Shown: one piece after another, positions 1-5,263 of the stretch | Layout of the letters: the number at the start of each line of letters is the position of its first letter | Position numbering within the stretch: position 1 is the first letter of the stretch | Source: Candidatus Omnitrophota bacterium | GTDB lineage: Bacteria; Omnitrophota; Gorgyraeia; 2-01-FULL-45-10 | Reading direction: 5' to 3' | DNA length: 7,056 nt | Assembly (NCBI GenBank): GCA_026387115.1 | Contig: JAPLMI010000033.1 | Span: forward strand, 1-7,056 | Position numbers and translations under genes: made by a program | Notes under the pieces: model-generated | Seen by the model: only the letters and a program-made list of their open reading frames with translations | What the model was told of the DNA's origin: nothing | Databases searched by the model: none

Positions 1-357
1 AGGAACATACTCTATCAGCCGCGCCACCAGGTCCGCGGCAACGGTCAGGTTCAACGCCCCCAATGCCGTCGCTATCACGACAAGGATCACAATCCAATAT
101 ATCACGGCGCCTATCACTTCGGATATCGTAAGCTTGATCTCGCCCCGGGCCAACACATTGGTAAGGCCCGCCTTATCGCTCGCTACGTCAAGGCGCAGCG
201 CTTTTAATACCCTTACAACTACAGCCTCAATCAATTTTGCCGCTAACCATCCAATAATCAGGATGACAATCGCGCCTGCAATGGCCGGAACGTAACCCCA
301 AACCCTGATCAGCATGGCCTTTACAGGATCAACCACAACGAACGTCAACCAATCCAT
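1..357 (-). CDS. TM_helix / MscS-like small-conductance channel family protein, N-terminal part (truncated by window edge)
   Basis: The 119 visible codons run from an ATG at 357 to the window edge with no stop, so the C-terminus is missing. A strong Shine-Dalgarno (AAGGAGGTG, complement of 362-370) sits just upstream and fixes the start. Two hydrophobic helices are visible, at about residues 22-48 (a run with P24, G36 and W37 followed by A39-A40-K41) and about residues 80-102. They are separated by an amphipathic, charged stretch (residues 49-79). The arrangement 'Pro, long helix, G-W-L-A, charged tail' repeated twice is that of the conserved TM_helix repeat found in CmpX-like and MscS-like mechanosensitive channel relatives. 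It is inferred to act in the cytoplasmic membrane as an osmotic or small-solute channel. The gene lies 89 bp downstream of nrdJ but has its own promoter, so it need not be co-transcribed. The MscS beta-domain, if any, lies outside the window, so subfamily cannot be set. Confidence 0.7.
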   Translation of the reverse strand, partial: MDWLTFVVVDPVKAMLIRVWGYVPAIAGAIVILIIGWLAAKLIEAVVVRVLKALRLDVASDKAGLTNVLARGEIKLTISEVIGAVIYWIVILVVIATALGALNLTVAADLVARLIEYVP

Positions 358-368
358 ACAGCACCTCC

Positions 369-401
369 TTTGTGGTAATTATTAAATAAGTCTACCACAA
401 A
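369..401. promoter_or_regulatory. Perfect 9-bp inverted repeat over the -10 region, candidate operator
   Basis: TTTGTGGTA (369-377) and TACCACAAA (393-401) are exact reverse complements separated by 15 AT-rich bases. The centre lies at about 385, so the repeat covers the -10 hexamer, the likely start site and the edge of the Shine-Dalgarno region. Half of it would not be transcribed, so a dimeric protein-binding site is more plausible than an RNA hairpin. The regulator is unknown. Confidence 0.4.
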
Positions 402-416
402 ATATGATTTTGGCAA
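389..416 (-). promoter_or_regulatory. Predicted sigma70-type promoter of the TM_helix gene
   Basis: Read on the minus strand, TTGCCA (416-411) is followed after 16 bp by TAGACT (394-389). An upstream TGG makes the -10 an extended type. Transcription would start near 382, giving a leader of about 25 nt that carries the Shine-Dalgarno. Prediction from hexamers only. Confidence 0.55.
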
Positions 417-446
417 GTGTTAGGAACTAAATATTTCGCACCCGGC

Positions 447-2759
447 CTAGCCGCACTTGGAATAGCCGCAGGACTTACAGACCATGCATCCTTCCACATG
501 CCACAGGGAACCTCCGCAGTCCGGGCATACGCCGACGACATTTTCCGTCTTCGCCCTGGTAGCTTTGGCAACACCGCCGCCTTCTTTCTGCGTGAGGGAA
601 CTAGTCTGCTGGCCTGTATTATGATTGGCCGGATCGACAGGCGGCTTCTTCTGTTCCCGCATCCTTCGTTCGATAACGCGCGCTATGGCGTCCGAGCAGG
701 AGAAGATCCTGCCGCCTTTCTCCCAGCTGGGCGACGGACATCGTATGCCGCGCAGCTGCTCTATTATGGAATTGGTATCGATACCGCTGCGAAGGGCGAG
801 CGACAGAAGCCTTCCGATGGCCTCGAGCTGGCTCATCGCGCAGCCGCCGGCCTTGCCCATAGACATGAAGACCTCGAACGGCGTGCCTTTCTCATCCTCG
901 TTTATGGTGACATACAGATTGCCGCAGCCGGTCGCTATCTTTGTGGTGGTGCCGAACGTCACGTTTGGGCGGGGGCGCGGTATTATCTTTGCGCCGTTTG
1001 TGCCGGCCTCGCGCTTACCTTCCTGCGGCGAGGCCGCTTGTATATTCAATACCTGCTCATCCCTTGACTGATCGCGGTAGATAGTGACGCCTTTACAGCC
1101 GGATTCATAGGCGAGCATATAAATGGTGCGCACGTCGTCCTCGGCCGCGTCATGAGGAAGATTTACAGTCTTCGAAACGGCATTGTTGGTGTATTTCTGG
1201 AAAGCCGCCTGCATTTTTATATGCCAGGCAGGCTCTATGTCATGGGCCGTTACGAACAACTTCTGGATATCTTCCGGAATTTCCTCGAGGCCCCTCAAGG
1301 AACCCTTCTGTGCTATGAGGGACATCAATTCGTTCGAATAAAAACCTTTGCTTTCCGCGATTTCCTGAAAATACGGTTGGACCTCGACAAACTTCGTATT
1401 GTCCAATATATTCCTTATGTAGGAGATCGCGAATATCGGCTCTATGCCGCTCGAGCAGTTCGCTATTATCGAAAGCGTGCCTGTCGGCGCTATCGTTGTA
1501 AGAGTAGCGTTTCTCAAGGGCCTCGCGCCGGGCGTATTTAGTGTGCTTTCATTAAAATTCGGGAATGCGCCCTTTTCGGCAGCCAATCTTTCTGAAGCGC
1601 TTTGGGCTGTTTCCAGAACAAACTTCATGACTTTTTCTGCCAGCTGTAAGGCATCTTCGGAATCATACCTGACGCCCAGCATAAGCAACATATCCGCAAA
1701 CCCCATAACGCCGAGGCCTATTTTCCGGTTAGACTTTGTCATATCCTCTATCCGTTTAAGAGGATATGAATTCACGTCTATGACGTTATCCAGGAAATGG
1801 ACGGCCTTATTTACGATATCACCCAATCTCTTCCAATCGATCCCTCCCGCGGTTACAACTTTAGATAGATTTATGGAGCCAAGATTGCAACTTTCATATG
1901 GCAGGAGCACTTGTTCTCCGCAAGGATTTGTCGACTCATATTCTCCGATCTTTGGAGTAGGGTTATACCGGTTCATTCTGTCTATAAATATAATTCCCGG
2001 TTCGCCGTTCTTCCACGCCATTTTTATCATGAGATCGAAAACTTTCTTCGCGTTCAATTTCTGAACAGATTTTTTGGTCCGCGGGTCTATGAGATCGTAA
2101 TCTTCGCCTTTTAACACCTTCTTTATGAAATCTTCGGTGAGCGCAACCGATATGTTGAAATTCGTTATCTCTTTATCATTCTCATTGCAAATAATGAATT
2201 CAAGGATATCCGGATGGTCGAAGCGCAGTATACCCATGTTCGCCCCGCGACGGGTTCCGCCCTGGATCACAGCTTGCGTCGCCGCGTTGAAGACTTTCAT
2301 AAAAGAGACCGGACCGCTCGAAACTCCGCCGGTCGAACGGACAGCGGAATTCTTCGGACGCAATCTTGAAAAACTGAATCCCGTCCCCCCTCCTGTTTTA
2401 TGTATTAGAGCGGTGTCTTTGATCGTTTCGAAAATGGATTCCATCGAATCGTCGATAGACAGGACAAAACACGCGGATAACTGCTGAAGGTCTCTTCCGG
2501 CGTTCATCAAAGTGGGAGAGTTCGGCAGAAATTCAAGGCTTGACATCATTCTGTAAAATTCTTCTTCGGTCCTTATGACTTCGTCCCGGCTCTTTCCGTA
2601 ATACGAATCGGCCGTCGCGATGTTCTTGGCGACCCTGCGAAACATGTCAGCCGGTGTTTCTATCACCTTGCCGTTGTCATCCTTTTTGAGGTATCTCTTT
2701 TCGAGAACTTTAAGCGCGTTCTCGGACAAGGATGCACTCACACCCATTTCATCATTCAT
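447..2759 (-). CDS. nrdJ: Vitamin B12-dependent (class II) ribonucleoside reductase, large single-subunit form
   Basis: The 770-residue protein reduces ribonucleotides to deoxyribonucleotides in the cytoplasm, using adenosylcobalamin to generate a thiyl radical. The active site is clear. N278-P279-C280-G281-E282 holds the radical cysteine C280 with its N and E partners. C97 and C291 form the redox pair, and the C280-C291 spacing of 11 matches the class. P425-T-G-T-L-S430 is the phosphate-binding loop. Residues about 602-690 form a TSCPD-type domain with the variant start T610-G-C-G. The tail has a zinc ribbon (C745, C748, C758, C761) and ends in C764-x4-C769-G, the shuttle cysteines expected to re-reduce the active site. 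There is no N-terminal ATP-cone, so allosteric overall activity control is probably absent. The start is supported by AAGGAG (2771-2766), 6 bp before the ATG. Length fits class II enzymes with a C-terminal extension. No second RNR subunit is nearby. Confidence 0.96.
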   Translation of the reverse strand: MNDEMGVSASLSENALKVLEKRYLKKDDNGKVIETPADMFRRVAKNIATADSYYGKSRDEVIRTEEEFYRMMSSLEFLPNSPTLMNAGRDLQQLSACFVLSIDDSMESIFETIKDTALIHKTGGGTGFSFSRLRPKNSAVRSTGGVSSGPVSFMKVFNAATQAVIQGGTRRGANMGILRFDHPDILEFIICNENDKEITNFNISVALTEDFIKKVLKGEDYDLIDPRTKKSVQKLNAKKVFDLMIKMAWKNGEPGIIFIDRMNRYNPTPKIGEYESTNPCGEQVLLPYESCNLGSINLSKVVTAGGIDWKRLGDIVNKAVHFLDNVIDVNSYPLKRIEDMTKSNRKIGLGVMGFADMLLMLGVRYDSEDALQLAEKVMKFVLETAQSASERLAAEKGAFPNFNESTLNTPGARPLRNATLTTIAPTGTLSIIANCSSGIEPIFAISYIRNILDNTKFVEVQPYFQEIAESKGFYSNELMSLIAQKGSLRGLEEIPEDIQKLFVTAHDIEPAWHIKMQAAFQKYTNNAVSKTVNLPHDAAEDDVRTIYMLAYESGCKGVTIYRDQSRDEQVLNIQAASPQEGKREAGTNGAKIIPRPRPNVTFGTTTKIATGCGNLYVTINEDEKGTPFEVFMSMGKAGGCAMSQLEAIGRLLSLALRSGIDTNSIIEQLRGIRCPSPSWEKGGRIFSCSDAIARVIERRMREQKKPPVDPANHNTGQQTSSLTQKEGGGVAKATRAKTENVVGVCPDCGGSLWHVEGCMVCKSCGYSKCG

Positions 2760-2819
2760 CTTTTCTCTCCTTACAGATTTTTATAATATTTATAAAGCCC
2801 TTTGTCTTGCCGGCTATTT

Positions 2820-2848
2820 AATATAGCACAAGAGCTTAAAATAGTCAA
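2820..2848 (-). promoter_or_regulatory. Predicted nrdJ promoter
   Basis: On the minus strand TTGACT (2848-2843), a 17-bp spacer and TATATT (2825-2820) form a near-consensus sigma70 promoter. The start site would be near 2813, leaving a leader of about 54 nt. Within that leader is an AT-only inverted repeat, TTTATAA-N3-TTATAAA (2780-2796), of unknown role, then the Shine-Dalgarno at 2771-2766. The leader is too short for a cobalamin riboswitch. Confidence 0.75.
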
Positions 2849-2851
2849 GTG

Positions 2852-2873
2852 AAAACACAATATATTGTGTTTT
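2852..2873. promoter_or_regulatory. NrdR box 1 (promoter-proximal)
   Basis: The 16-mer ACACAATATATTGTGT (2855-2870) is a perfect palindrome and matches the NrdR box consensus (acaCwAtATaTwGtgt) at every position. The palindrome continues with three more A/T pairs on each side, so 22 bp are self-complementary. It ends 3 bp upstream of the -35 hexamer of nrdJ. NrdR is the ATP-cone repressor of ribonucleotide reductase genes. Its gene is not in this window, so regulation is inferred from the site and its target. Confidence 0.85.
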
Positions 2874-2885
2874 TCGGGACAGGTT

Positions 2886-2901
2886 ATACTATTAGTAGAG
2901 G
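2886..2901. promoter_or_regulatory. NrdR box 2 (promoter-distal, degenerate)
   Basis: ATACTATTAGTAGAGG keeps the diagnostic half-sites CTA and TAG and agrees with the NrdR consensus at about 10 of 16 positions. It lies exactly 15 bp beyond box 1, with a centre-to-centre distance of 31 bp (three helical turns). This is the spacing typical of paired NrdR boxes and is the main support for the call. Confidence 0.6.
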
Positions 2902-2953
2902 ATGGCCCGACGAGGACGATTTTGAAGAATCGCGTAAACTTTTTACTTATTCT

Positions 2954-3148
2954 TTAGACTTTTTCGCGGCCTTGAGCGTCCTTCAGCTCGCTCAGGCCCG
3001 CTATAACGGCTATCGCGCCGCCGAATATGAGCATCACCGGGACCGAACCCTTCAGGACCATGAGAAAATCGCACCACCACCCCACGAGCCCCAATAACCC
3101 GAGAAGCGCGACCGCGGCGCCGATAATTATGCTAAGATATTTTCCCAT
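2954..3148 (-). CDS. Small two-helix membrane protein, function unknown
   Basis: A 64-residue ORF preceded by a clear Shine-Dalgarno (GGAGGTG, 3159-3153) and by its own promoter, so it is very likely a real gene. Residues 4-25 form a first transmembrane helix rich in G, A, L and I and ending W24-W25-C26-D27. A short loop with K33-G-S is followed by a second helix at about residues 35-52 (V-P-V-M-L-I-F-G-G). The tail S53-E-L-K-D-A is charged and short. There is no signal-peptide cleavage site, catalytic motif or toxin hallmark. It resembles small uncharacterised inner-membrane proteins seen in candidate-phylum genomes, but I cannot name a family. It lies 194 bp upstream of nrdJ, which has a separate promoter, so a functional link is not implied. 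Confidence 0.75.
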   Translation of the reverse strand: MGKYLSIIIGAAVALLGLLGLVGWWCDFLMVLKGSVPVMLIFGGAIAVIAGLSELKDAQGREKV

Positions 3149-3177
3149 ATTTCACCTCCAATTTTTTCGACAGAGCA

Positions 3178-3206
3178 AGTATATCACAGGAAATTTTTTG
3201 TTGCAA
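3178..3206 (-). promoter_or_regulatory. Predicted promoter of the small membrane protein gene
   Basis: Minus-strand TTGCAA (3206-3201), a 17-bp A/T-rich spacer, and TGA-TATACT (-10 at 3183-3178, extended type) form a good sigma70 promoter. The leader would be about 23 nt. A 10-bp inverted repeat with one bulged base brackets the promoter: TTTCGACAGA (3165-3174) against TCTG-T-TCGAAA (3220-3230). Confidence 0.7.
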
Positions 3207-3207
3207 T

Positions 3208-3238
3208 AAAAAAATCCGTTCTGTTCGAAATTTTACGG
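3208..3238 (-). terminator. Weak intrinsic-terminator-like site after the structured element
   Basis: Reading minus, CCGT (3238-3235), a 15-nt loop and ACGG (3219-3216) are followed one base later by seven T residues (3214-3208). The stem is only 4 bp, so this is marginal. A second small hairpin, CGGG-N5-CCCG (3248-3236), overlaps it. The position suits a boundary between the structured stretch and the promoter of the small gene. Confidence 0.3.
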
Positions 3239-3251
3239 GTCCTGCCCGGTC

Positions 3252-3535
3252 AAACCTAATCCTCGTTATGTTCGCACTGAAAATATTCCCCCTCGCCCCG
3301 CTCGGGGTCGGTCTTTTGTTCGTCGAAAAACGGGAACCTCGGAAACTCGGCCGGCGTCCGCCTTCGGCGGACGTTGATCCGGCCTCAAACATCCTCGGCT
3401 CTTTTAATATCAAATTTGCCCTAGAATCCGTACGTCAAATTCCGCGAAGCGAAAAGATTGTTATATATAACCGTTTTTCTTCTCACAAAAGACCTAATAT
3501 TTTCAATGTGCTCACCATAACTTCGGCTTAGGTTT
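3252..3535 (-). ncRNA. Candidate large structured RNA domain, unknown family
   Basis: The two ends are complementary over about 49 Watson-Crick pairs in seven blocks: 3252-3259/3528-3535, 3261-3262/3525-3526, 3265-3270/3516-3521, 3274-3277/3508-3511, 3278-3287/3496-3505, 3310-3319/3485-3494 and 3325-3333/3471-3479. A side hairpin (CCCC 3296-3299 / GGGG 3304-3307) branches off one arm. The apical part holds a bulged hairpin at 3349-3384 and a weaker one closed by 3400-3405/3452-3457 and 3413-3418/3436-3441. On the minus strand the interruptions (GAA/GA, GUGA/GAA, GAGAA/GACGA and a single G/A) can all form G-A mismatches, usually in tandem. On the plus strand they are pyrimidine-rich. That favours minus-strand transcription, with the operon. 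Open frames here are interrupted and lack Shine-Dalgarno signals. No tmRNA, RNase P, SRP or riboswitch signature was recognised. Confidence 0.5.
3349..3384. repeat. GC-rich bulged palindromic hairpin
   Basis: CGTCCGCC (3355-3362) and GGCGGACG (3366-3373) pair across a TTC loop. GGCCGG (3349-3354) and CCGGCC (3379-3384) extend the stem after a 5-nt one-sided bulge. Its design, an 8-bp GC apex with a one-sided bulge below, recurs at 3617-3672. This hints that both contain copies of a dispersed palindromic repeat, but only these two are visible here. Confidence 0.6.
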
Positions 3536-3588
3536 TTCACTTCTAGCTCTCCCCAAGAAATTTTTTCACTCCACCTATGTTGTGGGGA

Positions 3589-3729
3589 CCTCGAGGGTGC
3601 GGTATTGAGCAGGGCTTTGAAATTTTTTGTAGCTTGGTACGCCGCCGGAGGCGGCGTTACAAAAAATTTCAAGAGCGAGGCCGCCGCTGGAGCGGCCGAG
3701 CGTCCCTGCGAGATACCGCACCCGAGAGG
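3589..3729. repeat. Three-branched palindromic element (candidate structured RNA or fold-back repeat)
   Basis: The outer stem joins 3589-3592/3726-3729 (CCTC/GAGG), 3595-3605/3713-3723 (GGGTGCGGTAT, perfect) and 3609-3614/3704-3709 (GCAGGG), 21 bp in all. Inside are two hairpins. One has a 15-bp perfect stem (3617-3631/3658-3672), a 7-nt bulge and an 8-bp apex ACGCCGCC-GGA-GGCGGCGT (3639-3657). The other is GGCCGC/GCGGCC (3679-3684/3692-3697). The internal loops read GA/GA and TGA/GAG on the plus strand, which would allow tandem G-A pairs. A T-G wobble (3616/3673) also favours plus. It lies just after the glycosyltransferase stop. No promoter, poly-T tract or transposase is visible. Confidence 0.7.
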
Positions 3730-3746
3730 GGGCCATCCCTCCCGGG
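3721..3746 (-). other. Hairpin after the glycosyltransferase stop, competing with the neighbouring stem
   Basis: On the minus strand CCCGGGAGGG (3746-3737), a 6-nt loop and CCCTCTCGGG (3730-3721) form a 10-bp hairpin with one G-T wobble. It starts 11 bp after the stop codon but has no T-tract, so it is not a classical terminator. Its 3' arm is also the outer-stem strand of the element at 3589-3729, so the two folds exclude each other. It may protect the 3' end of the operon mRNA. Confidence 0.5.
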
Positions 3747-3757
3747 GTATGAAAAAT

Positions 3758-5263
3758 TTACTTCGCCTTCTTTCGCGTTTTCTCCGTCACGTAAAAATGC
3801 ATGTACTTTCCCAGCATGAGGCGCGTCTGAGCGTCGACGGCAGGCGTCGAGCCGAGAAGCGCCGCGACAAGCGGCGAGACAAACCATTGAGCGATCATCA
3901 CCAGCCTCTTTTCGGGTTTCACATCCTTAGGTCTCGGCGGCAGGAGCTTCATGCTGATGAAGATGCAGGTAAATATCGTGAAGAGCGATACGTTGAAGAG
4001 CACTGCGGAGACGCTCGGAAGGTTATAGCCGATAGCCGTTTGCCGGAAGAGGCCTCCCCCGAATATAAGAGGGAGCGGCGCGATAAAGGTGATTATGATC
4101 GCCCATACCGCCCATGTATAGTGTCTCTCCAGGATATGGAACGCTCTCCTTATCTTTTTCCTCAAAGGTATTTTATTGTCTTTCATATACCCCAGCATCA
4201 GGTACGCAAAATTTTCCACGCCCCATGCCCAGCGGCGTTTCTGCTTATACTGTTTGGCTATCGTCTCAAGGATAGTCTTTCCTGTCGCGACGTCCATCGA
4301 GACCGTTATATACATCGGTATCACCGTATATCCGCCGTTGAAATAGAGGAAGCATTTCCAGTATATGACTGAATCGTCCGATATCATGTCGACCGGCCAG
4401 TAATCGACGTCGACGAGCGTCCTGAAGCTCATGCTGTGGCTTGAGAACGTGACGAATTTTTCAAGCCGCATCGTCTCTATCATCTGCATGAAGCTTGAGC
4501 TGAGTTCCAGTATCCGCGCTACAGAACGGGCATGCCACACATTGTTGTTATAGACGGGGATCGGCTGATAGCTCGACTGCGTCCTGGAGGGATTGGTTAT
4601 GTAGTGGTAGGCGAGGCACCCGAAATAATCTTTCTCTACGCACGTATCCGCGTCGAAACAGGAGATGACGACATGTTCATAATCGACATATTTGGAATCG
4701 AGAAAATCTTTGAGCACCCTTGCGCCCCATGTCGCGTTGGCGCCTTTCACCCTGGCCTCGCCCGGAATATTGTCGGGATGCCTTGTCACAATAAACTGAA
4801 AGAAGGTATCGCCGTACTTCTGTCTCAAGATTTGAGCGTTCTCGCACGCCTCCGGGCCAGCCCTCTCCTCCACGCTCAGCACTACGATAATTTTATCTTT
4901 CGGGTAATTCGCGTGTTCGAGCGCCATTACCGAAGCGGTAAGGATATCGAGCCCCTCCTTATATGCCGGAAATATGACCGCGTGATATACGTTTCCATAT
5001 TCGAGCCCGTCTATATGTCCCAGGCTTTCGCATTTCTTCAGCCAATCGATCTTCTTCTCTTTTTCAAGCCGCCTGTGGGCGACGACGAGGAGCGTCGTGA
5101 GGTAACTTATCCTTATGACCCAGTAAAGATCGAAAGTTATGACAAATATTGCCGTCCAGACCGGCTTTACGAAGGCGAGGACGCAGAGGGTAATCAATGT
5201 AGACCACGTGAGAAGTCCCGGAATTATTTCGAAAAGCCGCTTGTAGAACCTATCTCTTTTCAT
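3758..5263 (-). CDS. Membrane-embedded family 2 glycosyltransferase with QxxRW motif
   Basis: The 501-residue protein has a GT-A catalytic domain between membrane helices. Two N-terminal hydrophobic segments (about 12-32 and 36-61) precede the nucleotide-sugar entry motif F98-P-A-Y-K-E103. D204-A-D206 is the metal/UDP-binding DxD. S295-D-D-S298 occupies the position of the catalytic base. Q341-K-R-R-W345 is the QxxRW motif shared with processive synthases such as cellulose and hyaluronan synthase. Further helices lie at about 383-403, 415-438 and 457-471, followed by a short basic tail. It probably transfers or polymerises sugars at the cytoplasmic membrane, with unknown donor and product. 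There is no PilZ domain. The ATG lies inside the end of the upstream PEGA gene (14-bp overlap), so the two are probably translationally coupled. Confidence 0.88.
   Translation of the reverse strand: MKRDRFYKRLFEIIPGLLTWSTLITLCVLAFVKPVWTAIFVITFDLYWVIRISYLTTLLVVAHRRLEKEKKIDWLKKCESLGHIDGLEYGNVYHAVIFPAYKEGLDILTASVMALEHANYPKDKIIVVLSVEERAGPEACENAQILRQKYGDTFFQFIVTRHPDNIPGEARVKGANATWGARVLKDFLDSKYVDYEHVVISCFDADTCVEKDYFGCLAYHYITNPSRTQSSYQPIPVYNNNVWHARSVARILELSSSFMQMIETMRLEKFVTFSSHSMSFRTLVDVDYWPVDMISDDSVIYWKCFLYFNGGYTVIPMYITVSMDVATGKTILETIAKQYKQKRRWAWGVENFAYLMLGYMKDNKIPLRKKIRRAFHILERHYTWAVWAIIITFIAPLPLIFGGGLFRQTAIGYNLPSVSAVLFNVSLFTIFTCIFISMKLLPPRPKDVKPEKRLVMIAQWFVSPLVAALLGSTPAVDAQTRLMLGKYMHFYVTEKTRKKAK

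Noticed and set aside
398..412. Short inverted repeat CAAAAT-ATG-ATTTTG as an nrdJ terminator
   Set aside because: Six A/T-rich pairs with no GC core and no following T-tract. It overlaps the next promoter's spacer and is not credible as an intrinsic terminator.
417..1071. Two overlapping plus-strand ORFs of 216 and 148 codons opposite the nrdJ 3' half
   Set aside because: They are antisense shadows of nrdJ, have no Shine-Dalgarno, and show low-complexity, arginine-rich translations. The minus-strand frame carries all catalytic motifs.
2760..2953. Possible cobalamin riboswitch in front of nrdJ
   Set aside because: The transcribed leader predicted from the promoter is only about 54 nt, and no B12-box-like conserved core is visible in the whole gap.
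3132..3672. Minus-strand ORFs of 93 and 83 codons in the gene-free stretch
   Set aside because: Both coincide with the arms of the paired structures, lack Shine-Dalgarno sites and give basic, repetitive translations. A decayed coding gene is possible but less convincing than an RNA or repeat.
3149..3757. tRNA, tmRNA, RNase P, SRP RNA or CRISPR array in the gene-free stretch
   Set aside because: No T-arm/acceptor arrangement, no conserved cores of these RNAs, and no regularly spaced direct repeats were found by eye.
3605..4372. Plus-strand ORF of 255 codons starting in the palindromic element
   Set aside because: It runs antisense into the glycosyltransferase gene and its first part is just the hairpin sequence translated. 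No ribosome binding site.
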